From CAZVXI01 sp964631295 (GTDB lineage Bacteria > Planctomycetota > Phycisphaerae > Phycisphaerales > SM1A02), in the NCBI GenBank assembly GCA_964631295.1, contig CAZVXI010000035.1, forward strand, positions 1 through 24,218: a stretch of 24,218 nucleotides of DNA. Reading direction: 5' to 3'. How positions within the stretch are numbered: position 1 is the stretch's first letter; each line of letters begins with the position of its first letter. A model generated the notes under the pieces. The model ran no database searches. It worked only from the letters and a program-made list of their open reading frames with translations, and had not been told where the DNA came from. A program made the translations under genes and the position numbers. This document shows positions 1 through 7,972 of this stretch, one piece after another.

Positions 1-726
1 GATGGCAAACCGTATGTCGTGCTCTCTGATGGGGATACGTGGCGGCATGCAACACTCTTCCATTGGCTGCCTGGCGATACACTCGGTGTTGATGTTTCTG
101 CATCAGATGCGCATGCCATCGGTGCCATGATGGCGAAACTCCATGAACACGCGCGCGGGTTCACCTTGCCCGACAATGCGCGTGTGCGTTGTGCTGATCG
201 TGTGCTGCCATGGTCGGCAACTGGCTTCAAGACATGCGAGCCAGTGCGATTGTTCTCCGAGTCTCATCAGTCGCTCTATCCGGACGACATGCGTGATGCA
301 TATGAACGTGCCTATGCGCTGGCTGATCAGTCGATCAGTTCGCTGTTCGCATCGGGGATGAAGCCTCGTCTGATTCACAACGACATCCACCCGTGGAACA
401 TACGCCGCTGCGACGAGCAGATCGCCCTGCTGGATTTTGAGGACCTGGTCATGGGGTATCCCGCGCAAGACATCGCGACCTTTGCGTACTATCTGCGGAT
501 ACACGACAATGGTGATTCACTGGCCGATGACTTTCGCGAAGGATACGAGTCAATCCGTGCCTGGCCGATCGAAAGCCCGAAGCGGTTCAATGGTCTGGTG
601 ATGGCACGTGCGCTGATCCTGGCGAACTTCCTTCTGACAGGAATCGATGAGCACGGCGAGGAGAAGGTCCGCGACTGGCTTGAGCGGATCGGCCGCCGCC
701 TGGCCCAATGGTGTGAGCGGTCGTGA
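1..726 (+). CDS. APH/RdoA-family small-molecule or protein kinase, 3' part
   Basis: The frame is open from the first base, so this is the C-terminal part (about 241 residues) of a gene starting outside the window. The kinase catalytic loop is visible as HNDIHPWN (from the codon at about 376), with the Brenner-type Asp and metal-binding Asn, followed by the metal-binding Asp in LLDFED. This arrangement belongs to the aminoglycoside-phosphotransferase/choline-kinase fold and most resembles the RdoA/SrkA (YihE) branch, which phosphorylates proteins or small hydroxylated substrates using ATP. The substrate cannot be read from sequence. The acidic stretch after the motif and the helical C-terminus are normal for the family. 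A GTG at 19 is not a credible start because homologous-looking sequence continues upstream of it. The next gene begins 79 bases downstream on the same strand. The family call is firm; the specific function is open. Confidence 0.8.
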   Translation, partial: DGKPYVVLSDGDTWRHATLFHWLPGDTLGVDVSASDAHAIGAMMAKLHEHARGFTLPDNARVRCADRVLPWSATGFKTCEPVRLFSESHQSLYPDDMRDAYERAYALADQSISSLFASGMKPRLIHNDIHPWNIRRCDEQIALLDFEDLVMGYPAQDIATFAYYLRIHDNGDSLADDFREGYESIRAWPIESPKRFNGLVMARALILANFLLTGIDEHGEEKVRDWLERIGRRLAQWCERS

Positions 727-805
727 TCCGCCATGGCCGTGGGACGACCTGTGCACACCCTGCCGGTCGGCTGTGAGCACCCCGGCAATCGGCATGCTTG
801 CCGCC

Positions 806-2116
806 ATGGCTTTCAGATCAGGTTCGATTTCTTACGCCCGCTTCCGCGTGGTGGGCGATGCTCCGGCCACCGTCAATGATGCCCTGCTCGCAACGATCGC
901 GGAGAATGTCGTCCGCCCGCCAAGCGTCGGCGCTCCGCCCGAAGTGCAGGTCGGTTGGTGTGCAGGGCAACATGTCTTCGATGAAACGTTCGATCACGAG
1001 ACGGTCGGCTTCGAAAGCTCGCTGTGCTTTGGCATGCGGATCGATACCAACCGTGTGCCAGCGGAACTGAAGCGCGCGTATCGCGCGATGATCGAACGAG
1101 AACACGCATCGAGCAGTCCGACCGGCTATCTGAATCGTGCTGAGAAACAGGCCGTGCGCGAGGAAGTCGACGACCGTTGCAAGCGCGAACTCGCGGACGG
1201 CCGACATCGATCATCGAAAATGCTGCCAATCGTCTGGGACTTACGCAGGCAACTGCTCTTCGCGCCGGCATTCAGTGATGTGAAGACGTCTGCCCTGTCA
1301 GACCTGTTCTTCACAACATTCGACTGTCGACTGGAGATGCTTTCGGCCGGTGCACTCGCACGCGATTTTGCCGATGCGTCCAGTCGCATCAGCGAGTTAT
1401 CTGACATCCGCCCAACGGCGTTCACGCCTCCCCCGCGCCGCGCCGAGCGCGACGATGACGGTGATATCACACGACCCACGACACCATGGTCGCACGGGCC
1501 GGAGCCAAGCGATTTCCTCGGCAACGAGTGGTTGATCTGGCTGTGGCATCGAAGCGCTCATGATGATGGCGTCGAAACTCCTGCCGGCTATGTGCAACTC
1601 GCCATCGATCGCGTGCTCGACATGGACTGCGCGTGGGATGCAACCGGCACACAGATGCTCCGAGCAGACGGACCCTCGCGCATGCCCGAAGCGATCAAAG
1701 CCCTGCAGCATGGCAAGTGGCCTCGCAAGGCCGGGCTTGTTGTTGCCTCAGGTGATGAGGGCTGGTCGCTCACTGTGCAGGCCGACCGGTTTCTTCTCAC
1801 CGGCGTGAAACTACCCAAGCCTGACGAACCGGCGCAGACGCCGCACGAAGATGTGCAGCAGCGGCTCGATTCGATGGCGAACCTCGATGAAGCGATGGTC
1901 GGGCTGTATCGCGCGTTTCTCCACGAGCGACTCGATGCTGACCGCTGGAAGACCACACGCCGACGCATCAGCGAATGGATCAAGAGCGGGGCGAGGGTGA
2001 CGCCCGGCGCAACAGTTGCCGCGCCGGAGGCAGGTGAGCCACCGATGATCCAGGTGGAAAGCAAGCCATCACCTGCCGAGGCGGTGGAAGTGTCAACGGA
2101 ATCGTCGGGGATATAG
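806..2116 (+). CDS. RdgC-like protein (recombination-associated family), long form
   Basis: A protein of 436 residues from the ATG at 806. An in-frame ATG at 794 is the alternative; neither has a clear Shine-Dalgarno. The layout resembles RdgC. An N-terminal strand (ISYARFRV) is followed by a VGW motif at about residue 49. A charged helical segment comes next, in which a Glu/Lys-rich EKQAVREEVDDR helix precedes a LLFAPAF segment. The C-terminal half has an EWLIWLW segment and LTVQADRFLLTGVKLPK. Known RdgC binds double-stranded DNA as a ring-shaped dimer and restrains RecA. That role is inferred here from weak similarity only. The protein is about 130 residues longer than E. coli RdgC (303). 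The extra length lies in a polar linker around residues 205-240 and a Pro/Glu-rich tail. No membrane or signal segment is visible. If it is not RdgC it is an unknown planctomycete family. Confidence 0.55.
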   Translation: MAFRSGSISYARFRVVGDAPATVNDALLATIAENVVRPPSVGAPPEVQVGWCAGQHVFDETFDHETVGFESSLCFGMRIDTNRVPAELKRAYRAMIEREHASSSPTGYLNRAEKQAVREEVDDRCKRELADGRHRSSKMLPIVWDLRRQLLFAPAFSDVKTSALSDLFFTTFDCRLEMLSAGALARDFADASSRISELSDIRPTAFTPPPRRAERDDDGDITRPTTPWSHGPEPSDFLGNEWLIWLWHRSAHDDGVETPAGYVQLAIDRVLDMDCAWDATGTQMLRADGPSRMPEAIKALQHGKWPRKAGLVVASGDEGWSLTVQADRFLLTGVKLPKPDEPAQTPHEDVQQRLDSMANLDEAMVGLYRAFLHERLDADRWKTTRRRISEWIKSGARVTPGATVAAPEAGEPPMIQVESKPSPAEAVEVSTESSGI

Positions 2117-2129
2117 CAGCGACAGCCCC

Positions 2130-2159
2130 CGACGCTCGATCCTTCGGCGAGCAGCGTCG
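2130..2159 (+). terminator. GC-rich hairpin after the RdgC-like gene
   Basis: CGACGCT (2130-2136) pairs perfectly with AGCGTCG (2153-2159), and further pairing inside the 16-base loop (CG...CG) is possible. It starts 13 bases after the stop of the RdgC-like gene. There is no T-run after it, so intrinsic termination is not assured; it may simply protect the 3' end of the mRNA. Confidence 0.3.
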
Positions 2160-2303
2160 ACTCGCTGAGTTGGGATAGTCCCTGAGCGTGGGTAGATAAA
2201 TAGATAACCTGCCGACTCGCTGGGAGCGGACGCCATGCCGAAGACCTGTATGTGTGGGCAGCCGTGATGCCGCCGCGACCATAAGGAACGCTGTCCGTGG
2301 GCC

Positions 2304-2729
2304 ACGCTGTCCGAATCACTGCGCGAGCGACTTGGAGCAAAGCCGGCCGTCGAAGCGGCGGTTGAGTTGTCCTGTGAGAAGGTGCTGGCCGATGGCCGCA
2401 TCGACCATTACTTCACCAACATCGACATGCCCCGTCAGCGTGGGAAATAGAAGATCTTCCTCATTTACGAGTTTGCTGGACCAGTGAAGTCCGATGGCAT
2501 GAACATACGCGACGCACGCAAATTTCTGAACCTCTCGGAAGACGATTTCAACGCAGTTGCCGGTCACTTGCATGCAACCCTCGAAGAACTCAACGTGCAG
2601 AAGTCGCTCATCGAGCAGGTCATGACGATTGCCGCGAGCACGCACGATGATGTTCTGAACATCGGGGTATCGCGCGAAACAGCCTGCAAAAGACCGATGC
2701 AAACGCACGAGAAAAGCCCAGGGATGTGA
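2304..2729 (+). pseudogene. Decayed group I truncated haemoglobin (GlbN-like)
   Basis: One frame reads as an almost full-length truncated haemoglobin. It runs from LRERLGAKPAVEAAV near 2319, through CEKVLADGRI and NIDMPRQR, to FAGPVKSDG, DDFNAVAGHL and IAASTHDDVLN near 2669. Three defects are visible. A TAG stop at 2448-2450 sits where the family usually has Gln (CAG to TAG). The proximal haem histidine in the F helix (normally ..DAH..) is Arg (CGC at 2517-2519). No start codon is present; ACG at 2304 lies where a start would be expected, and a TGA closes the frame upstream at 2265. The family's aromatic pair in the B helix is Ser-Cys here. The frame overruns the usual C-terminus and ends inside the ahcY terminator hairpin. 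A 3' fragment with its own ATG (2484 or 2496) is still open but lacks the haem ligand, so function as an oxygen or NO-binding globin is unlikely. Confidence 0.85.
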
Positions 2730-2741
2730 TCCCTGGGCTTT
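2713..2741 (-). terminator. Strong hairpin terminator downstream of ahcY
   Basis: A perfect 13-bp stem is formed by 2713-2725 and 2729-2741 with a three-base loop. On the minus strand the stem ends in a short T-run (CTTTTCTC), as expected of a Rho-independent terminator. It lies about 40 bases after the ahcY stop. On the plus strand only three T residues follow, so it may act weakly in that direction for the globin remnant. Confidence 0.85.
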
Positions 2742-2779
2742 GTGGATGTCTGTTGCGCAACCGGTCAGCAACTCGCTGA

Positions 2780-4291
2780 TCAATACCGGTAGTGATCAGA
2801 CTTGTACGGGCCTTCGGACGGCACGCCGATGTAGTCGGCCTGCTCCTTGCTGAGCTTCGTGAGCTTGACACCCAGCTTGTCGAGGTGCATACGGGCGACG
2901 GCTTCGTCGAGCTTCTTTGGGAGCGTGTAGACCTTCTTGTCGTACGCAGCGTTGTTGGTGTGCAGTTCGATTTGTGCCATCACCTGGTTCGTGAAACTGT
3001 TGCTCATCACGAAGCTCGGGTGGCCGGTCGCGCAGCCGAGGTTCAGCAGGCGGCCTTCAGCAAGTACGATGATGGAGCGGCCGTCAGGGAACTTCCACTC
3101 ATCGACCTGAGGCTTGATGTTGATGCGCTCAATCTTGCCCTCCTCGGCCTGCTTCTCGATGGTGGCCATTTCGATTTCGTTGTCGAAGTGGCCGATGTTT
3201 CCGACGATCGCCTTGTCCTTCATCTTCGCCATATGCTCAGCAGTGATGACATTGAAGTTGCCGGTCGCAGTGACGAAGATGTCAGCCGTCTCCACGACGT
3301 CTTCGAGCGTGACGACCTCGTAGCCGTCCATACACGCCTGCAGGGCGCAGATCGGGTCAATCTCTGTGACCACAACGCGGCACTTCTGCCCCGCGAGGGA
3401 TTGGGCACAACCCTTGCCGACATCACCGTAGCCACACACAACTGCAACCTTGCCTGAAAGCATGACGTCGGTGGCGCGCATGATGCCATCGACGAGCGAG
3501 TGGCGGCAGCCGTACAGGTTGTCGAACTTGCTCTTCGTGACTGAGTCGTTGACGTTGATGGCAGGGAAGAGCAGATCGCCGGACTGCTGCATCTGGTAGA
3601 GACGCATCACGCCGGTTGTGGTTTCTTCGCTCACGCCGGTGATAGCTTCCGCAAACGGGCCCCAGAACTTGTCGTTCGTGTCCTGCAGTTGGCCAAGCAG
3701 AGAGAGGACGACTTTAAACTCTTCAGAGTCTGCGGTATCCGGCGAAGGGACTGAACCGTCGTTGTTGTACTGCAGGCCGCGGTGCACGAGCAGGGTCGCG
3801 TCGCCGCCATCGTCGAGGATGAGGTTCGGGCCTCTGCCATCGCCCCAATGCAGGGCCTGGAAGGTGCACCACCAGTATTCCGGGAGCGTCTCGCCCTTCC
3901 ACGCGAAGACCGGCGGGCCCTTCGGATCGTCAATCGTGCCATCGCGACCAACCACGACTGCGGCTGCGGCATGGTCCTGCGTGGAGAAAATATTGCAACT
4001 CGCCCAGCGAACTTCCGCACCCAGATCGATCAGTGTCTCAATGAGCACAGCCGTCTGGATGGTCATGTGCAGCGAGCCGGTGATGCGGGCACCCTTGAGC
4101 GGCTGCTTGTCGCGATATTGTTCGCGAACGGCCATGAGCCCGGGCATTTCGTGCTCGGCGAGCTCGATTTCCTTGCGACCGTAGCGAACGGACTGCGGCG
4201 TGAGGTCGGCGACCTTGTAGGGCGCGTCGGTGAACAGCGGCAGGCCTGTATTCAAAAAGGTGTCGGTAGTTGGAGGTGTCGCGGTGGTCAC
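2780..4291 (-). CDS. ahcY: Adenosylhomocysteinase (S-adenosyl-L-homocysteine hydrolase)
   Basis: Cytosolic NAD-dependent enzyme that splits S-adenosylhomocysteine into adenosine and homocysteine, relieving product inhibition of methyltransferases. The protein has 503 residues. The start is GTG at 4291 because AGGAG (4299-4303) sits seven bases upstream; an open frame runs further up to 4402 but is not family-like. Visible features are GSLHMTIQTAVLIETL (from residue 72), NIFSTQDHAAAA (100-111), the substrate region NVNDSVTKSKFDNLYGCRHS (246-265), the NAD-binding glycine motif GYGDVGKG (287-294) and the C-terminal KSDHYRY, whose Lys and Tyr reach the partner subunit's cofactor. An insert around residues 145-190 makes it longer than the compact (about 430-residue) enzymes and resembles the long form known from mycobacteria. 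It is single-gene, ends in a strong terminator, and is divergent from the UPF0173 hydrolase gene. Confidence 0.97.
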   Translation of the reverse strand: MTTATPPTTDTFLNTGLPLFTDAPYKVADLTPQSVRYGRKEIELAEHEMPGLMAVREQYRDKQPLKGARITGSLHMTIQTAVLIETLIDLGAEVRWASCNIFSTQDHAAAAVVVGRDGTIDDPKGPPVFAWKGETLPEYWWCTFQALHWGDGRGPNLILDDGGDATLLVHRGLQYNNDGSVPSPDTADSEEFKVVLSLLGQLQDTNDKFWGPFAEAITGVSEETTTGVMRLYQMQQSGDLLFPAINVNDSVTKSKFDNLYGCRHSLVDGIMRATDVMLSGKVAVVCGYGDVGKGCAQSLAGQKCRVVVTEIDPICALQACMDGYEVVTLEDVVETADIFVTATGNFNVITAEHMAKMKDKAIVGNIGHFDNEIEMATIEKQAEEGKIERINIKPQVDEWKFPDGRSIIVLAEGRLLNLGCATGHPSFVMSNSFTNQVMAQIELHTNNAAYDKKVYTLPKKLDEAVARMHLDKLGVKLTKLSKEQADYIGVPSEGPYKSDHYRY

Positions 4292-4372
4292 GGAATATCT
4301 CCTGACAGTGTGACTGAGAGTTGAGAGGAAAACTGGGATGGGCCGCAACTGGCATACCCATCGCCGATCTGC

Positions 4373-4394
4373 TTCATCCGTCCATCCGGATGAA
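4373..4394. promoter_or_regulatory. 8-bp inverted repeat between ahcY and the divergent hydrolase gene
   Basis: TTCATCCG (4373-4380) and CGGATGAA (4387-4394) are perfectly complementary around a six-base centre, in the 208-base region between two divergent genes. This could be an operator or a hairpin in the ahcY leader, about 80 bases upstream of the ahcY start. It does not match the conserved core of the SAH or SAM riboswitches that I know. Its function is unassigned. Confidence 0.35.
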
Positions 4395-4499
4395 TGAATC
4401 AATGGTACGATCGTCCATCGGCCCAGTCAATCTGCGATCTCTCGGATAGCATCGGAGAAATCGACCCCTGCGCGTCCCCAGCCCATTTGGAGCCAACCC

Positions 4500-5174
4500 A
4501 TGCCCGTCACCATCACGTTTTTCGGCCATTCAGGATTCCTGGTCTCGGACGGTTCAACGGCCGTCGCCATCGACCCGTTCCTGACGGGCAACCCTGTGGC
4601 AACGATGACACCCGAGGAAGTCCAGTGCGATGCGATTTGCCTGACCCATGGCCATGCTGACCATTTTGGCGACACGCTCGACATCGCCAAGCGCAATGAC
4701 GCGACCGTGTTCGGCGCGTTCGAACTCACGGATGGATACCTGGGCAGTTTGGGGTACAGCAAGGTCGAGCCGATGAACCCCGGCGGTAAGGTCGACGCAC
4801 CCTTTGGCTGGGTTGCCCTCACGCACGCGTTCCACTCATCGAGTTACGACGGCACGTATACCGGCATGCCATGCGGCGTGGTGCTGCACATGGGCGGCGT
4901 GACGATGTACCACTGCGGCGATACCGGGCTCTTCAGCGACATGCAACTCATCGGCGAGATCTACAAGCCGGACATTGCAATGGTACCGATCGGCGACCGC
5001 TTCACGATGGGGCCGGAACTCGCGACGAAGGCGGCCGAGTTCATCAAGCCGAAGATCGCGATCCCGGTGCACTACAACACATGGCCTCCAATCGAGCAGG
5101 ATCCTGCCAAGTTCAAACCGAGCGGCGTCGAGGTGAAAGTCATGCAGCCGGGCGACTCGTTCACGCATGGATGA
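4500..5174 (+). CDS. UPF0173-type metal-dependent hydrolase, metallo-beta-lactamase fold
   Basis: A protein of 224 residues, the usual length of the UPF0173 (YtkL-like) family. The metal-binding motif HGHADH is at residues 50-55. An early strand-turn FFGHSGFL holds a further conserved His. HAFHSSSYDGTYTGMPCG (about 109-126) and YHCGDTGLFSDM (about 138-149) supply the third His and bridging Asp, and PVHYNTWP the last His. It is soluble, with no signal peptide. The start ATG is preceded by TTGGAG (4487-4492) at seven bases. The family is widespread but its natural substrate is not established. The neighbourhood (ahcY divergent, an M28 peptidase 87 bases downstream) does not decide it. Family call is very sure; the reaction is unknown. 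Confidence 0.92.
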   Translation: MPVTITFFGHSGFLVSDGSTAVAIDPFLTGNPVATMTPEEVQCDAICLTHGHADHFGDTLDIAKRNDATVFGAFELTDGYLGSLGYSKVEPMNPGGKVDAPFGWVALTHAFHSSSYDGTYTGMPCGVVLHMGGVTMYHCGDTGLFSDMQLIGEIYKPDIAMVPIGDRFTMGPELATKAAEFIKPKIAIPVHYNTWPPIEQDPAKFKPSGVEVKVMQPGDSFTHG

Positions 5175-5261
5175 TCAATCGCTCGCAACTGCGGTTTTTC
5201 TTGTTCTTGCTGTCCGGGGCACAGTTCGTATGACTCGACAGAAGCGTGCAATAGTGGGCGT

Positions 5262-6296
5262 GTGAAGATTGCATCGCGCAAGGCAGTGATTCGGATCGGC
5301 ATCGCCGCTGGCGTGCTGGTACTGGCCGCAGCGTGTTGCTGGTGGACGATGCTGCGCATGCCCGGTGAGAATCACACCGGCCCGCTGCCGCCACTGACTG
5401 AATCGCAGCAGACACTTGCTGATCGCCTCGAGTCCCACGTGCGCGCTCTGGCAGAAGACATTGGCCCGCGCAATGCGCTCTTCCGGCGCAACTATGCAGC
5501 AGCAGCCGAGTACATCATGCAGGAGTTCGAGCGCACCGGCAAGGCGGTCGAGACGCATGTATTCGAGTTCAATCTCGGTGGCTCGCCGGGCACGGGTGCC
5601 AACCTCATTCTGGAAGTACCCGGTGGTGAGCTTGCCGATGAAATCATCATCATTGGCGGGCACTACGACACTTGTTCGACCGGGCCGGGTGCGAACGACA
5701 ATGCATCGGGCGTGGCGACGCTGATCGAGCTGTCGCGCATCTTTGCCCGATTGAAACCAGCACGGACGATTCGCTTCGTTGCATTCGCGAATGAGGAGCC
5801 ACCTTGCTTCCAATCGGACGCAATGGGCTCTCTCGCTTACGCCCGGCAATGCCGCGAGCGCAACGAGAACATCGTGGCCATGCTCGCGATCGAGACGATC
5901 GGCTGCTATTCCGACGCGCGAGATTCACAGCAGTATCCAATCGCACCACTGTCATTTGTGTATCCAGACCAGGGCAACTTCATCGCGTTCGTCGGCAACT
6001 TCGGGTCACGCAAACTCGTGCGTGAGGCCATTGCCACATTCCGAACGCATACAGCATTCCCCTCTGAAGGCGCAGCACTTCCCGGCTGGATCGAAGGCGT
6101 CGGCTGGTCAGATCACTGGGCATTCTGGCAATGTGGCTATCCGGGCGTGATGATCACGGATACTGCACCGTTCCGTTACCCGCACTACCACACACTCAGC
6201 GATACGCCCGAGAAACTTGACTACGCGCGCATGGCACGTATCACGCAAGGGCTGCATGAAGTCATCAGTCACCTCTCAGCAGACGACCGGGAATGA
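5262..6296 (+). CDS. Membrane-anchored M28-family zinc aminopeptidase-like protein
   Basis: A protein of 344 residues starting at GTG 5262; no strong ribosome binding site is visible. A single hydrophobic segment (about 10-30) would anchor it with the catalytic domain outside the cytoplasmic membrane. The M28 dinuclear-zinc site is visible: HYD (His134, Asp136), GANDNASG with the bridging Asp146, NEEPP with the catalytic Glu pair (178-179), a ligand acid in AIETIG (Glu211), and the last His in HYHTLSDTPEKLDY (His310). The SDHWAFWQCGYPGVMITDTA block is also typical. Such enzymes remove N-terminal residues from peptides, and some relatives are glutaminyl cyclases, which have a similar fold. It follows the UPF0173 hydrolase gene by 87 bases and may share its transcript. 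It converges on the lipoprotein gene, with only 11 bases between the stops. Confidence 0.9.
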   Translation: MKIASRKAVIRIGIAAGVLVLAAACCWWTMLRMPGENHTGPLPPLTESQQTLADRLESHVRALAEDIGPRNALFRRNYAAAAEYIMQEFERTGKAVETHVFEFNLGGSPGTGANLILEVPGGELADEIIIIGGHYDTCSTGPGANDNASGVATLIELSRIFARLKPARTIRFVAFANEEPPCFQSDAMGSLAYARQCRERNENIVAMLAIETIGCYSDARDSQQYPIAPLSFVYPDQGNFIAFVGNFGSRKLVREAIATFRTHTAFPSEGAALPGWIEGVGWSDHWAFWQCGYPGVMITDTAPFRYPHYHTLSDTPEKLDYARMARITQGLHEVISHLSADDRE

Positions 6297-6307
6297 CTCC
6301 GCTGCGT

Positions 6308-6931
6308 TCAGTGGCTGGCTGAGACACCTGCAATGAGGCGCGCATGCGATCGTTCGGGAAGTGCTCCCCACTGATTTTTGTCGATCTGGCTCGCGAAGCC
6401 GATGATCTCACCGTCATATTCCGCTGTCGGTGCATCAGCCATCAATCGCTCGCCACTGATCGGGCAGTGGGTGTTGACGACACGGCGCTCACGGAGAACA
6501 TCCGGCGCGATGAGCTTTGCCTGCTGTGCTTCCGGCAGCGAATGCCATTGGTTCACATCGTGATTGTTGACGGCAATCGTGTATTCACCCCATTGCATCG
6601 CCTGAGCCCCGGGGATGAGCCAGCCGCCACTCACGGGGCAATGATCATTGATGCTGTCGAGTTGATTCTGCACGGTTCGCGCGATCGCCTTGTGCTTGCC
6701 TCGGTCAGAGAGCGCGGCAAACTGGTTTGCGTCTATCTGCGAGGCGAAGCCGATCACCATGCGGTTCCATCTGATGTCATGCCGACCGCTTTGGACTGGC
6801 TCGCCACTGATGGGGTCGATCGAGTTCACTGCCATCTCAGCGTCACTGCTTCCCTGAGTTGTGGCACAACCGACGACGAGCACGCCGGCTGCCAGCAGCC
6901 CGGCAAATGAGTGAATCGCGAGACGTTGCAT
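6308..6931 (-). CDS. Lipoprotein with three tandem CPISG-type repeats
   Basis: A protein of 207 residues starting at ATG 6931, eight bases after AGGAG (6940-6944). A signal sequence ends in a lipobox (LVVGC, Cys22), so the mature protein should be lipid-anchored. The rest consists of three imperfect repeats of about 48 residues: 39-87, 98-145 and 156-203. Each starts with [D/C]P[I/V]SG, continues with a Trp/Tyr-containing strand, then an IGFASQID[A/K]NQ[F/W]..L segment (AVNNHDVNQW in repeat 2), and ends in a Lys/Arg- and Ala-rich helix. The spacing recalls YHS/TRASH-like metal-binding domains (CPVSG...IGFCC..C...W). Here the CC pair is replaced by AS or NN, and the first repeat has Asp for Cys, so a classical Cys metal site is absent. 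I do not recognise a characterised homologue. A role in metal or ligand binding at the membrane surface is speculation. Confidence 0.85.
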   Translation of the reverse strand: MQRLAIHSFAGLLAAGVLVVGCATTQGSSDAEMAVNSIDPISGEPVQSGRHDIRWNRMVIGFASQIDANQFAALSDRGKHKAIARTVQNQLDSINDHCPVSGGWLIPGAQAMQWGEYTIAVNNHDVNQWHSLPEAQQAKLIAPDVLRERRVVNTHCPISGERLMADAPTAEYDGEIIGFASQIDKNQWGALPERSHARLIAGVSASH

Positions 6932-7180
6932 AGGTGCTACTCCTGTTGACGAACTCTCTGCCTCGGCAACAAACCGCGAAAATACGCCTGCCCCCGCGCT
7001 CCTGCAATGGATTGATGGGCCACGCTGCAGACCCCAAACGGAAACTGAGCGCCGCCTGAACAATGCCGACTCCGAACAGTTTGCGAATCTCAGAGGAAAA
7101 GTTCAGCAGATTTCCGGCATGGGCAGTCGATGATCCGCGTATTACTTTTCGCGGCCCGGCCGCACTCACGGAGTCTGGTC

Positions 7181-7972
7181 GTGACCACGCCCAAGCAGGA
7201 TGATGCCCCGCTGCGTCTCGAGGAGGAATCGGTTGAGGAAACCGCTGCCTCGGGTATGTCGCAGACAGACTGGTCGCTTGTCACGACTGCCGCGCAGGAT
7301 GACGAGGACGGCGCGGCTGCCATGGAAAAGCTCTCGGGCCGATATTGGCCGGCGATCTACGCGTTCATCCGCGCAACAGGTCGCTCTGTCGAAGAATCGT
7401 CCGATCTGACGCAGGGGTTCATCTGCGATGTCGTGCTGGCCCGGCGGCTGGTTGAAACAGCCGATCGAACCCGCGGCCGCTTCCGCTCATTGATGCTCAA
7501 GAGTCTGCAGAACTACCTGCGACAACAGCATCGTTATCAGACACGCCAGAAGCGTTCCCACGAAGGGCGGCAACCAATCAACCTGAGCGAGGATGATGGA
7601 TGGGCCGGCGTGCGGGCGGACAGTCCGCAGCCGACCGATCGTTTCACGGCAGAATGGCGTGCCATGCTGGTTCGACGCGTGCTCGAAAGTGTGCGCGCAG
7701 AGTGCATGCGGGATGGACTAGAAAACCACTGGGCGGTGTTTGAGCTCCGCGTCGCCCGTCCGATGCTGCTCGGCGAACCGGCCGTGCCCTATCAGGAGCT
7801 TCTGGACCGTTACAACCTGCAGGACATTTCGCAGGCATCGAACATGATGATTACTGTCAAACGCCGGGTCGCCCGATCATTGCGCGCAGAAGTGCACAGC
7901 ACAGTCAGCGATCCAGCACAGGTAGATGACGAATTGCGCGAGTTGCTGGGGCGACAGGAGTGGCCATCATGA
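7181..7972 (+). CDS. Sigma-70-family (planctomycete ECF-like) RNA polymerase sigma factor
   Basis: A protein of 263 residues from GTG 7181, chosen because GGAG (7170-7173) lies seven bases upstream. ATG at 7130 or 7256 are alternatives. Residues 50-125 form a sigma region 2-like unit: YWPAIYAFIRATGRSVEESSDLTQGF (54-79), then RGRFRSLMLKSLQNYLRQQHR. This pattern is typical of a large sigma-like family of planctomycetes. Residues 160-238 look like a degenerate region 4, with a helix-turn-helix near YQELLDRYNLQDISQASNMMITVKRRV. It is expected to direct RNA polymerase to a small regulon; the target promoters are unknown. The gene overlaps the next one by ATGA (7969-7972), so the pair is translationally coupled. 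The downstream protein is the natural candidate for a partner, though it does not resemble known anti-sigma factors. Confidence 0.8.
   Translation: MTTPKQDDAPLRLEEESVEETAASGMSQTDWSLVTTAAQDDEDGAAAMEKLSGRYWPAIYAFIRATGRSVEESSDLTQGFICDVVLARRLVETADRTRGRFRSLMLKSLQNYLRQQHRYQTRQKRSHEGRQPINLSEDDGWAGVRADSPQPTDRFTAEWRAMLVRRVLESVRAECMRDGLENHWAVFELRVARPMLLGEPAVPYQELLDRYNLQDISQASNMMITVKRRVARSLRAEVHSTVSDPAQVDDELRELLGRQEWPS

Noticed and set aside
1588..2340. Minus-strand open frame (250 codons) opposite the RdgC-like gene
   Set aside because: Ser/Arg/Ala-rich shadow of the plus-strand gene; the plus frame has a better protein-like composition and RdgC-type order.
2792..3457. Long plus-strand open frame (221 codons) opposite ahcY
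   Set aside because: It lies wholly antisense to a secure gene, has a low-complexity Val/Asp/Leu composition typical of a shadow frame, and no ribosome binding site or motif.
4292..4402. N-terminal extension of ahcY to 4402
   Set aside because: The extra 37 residues do not resemble the family, and a well-placed AGGAG marks GTG 4291 as the start.
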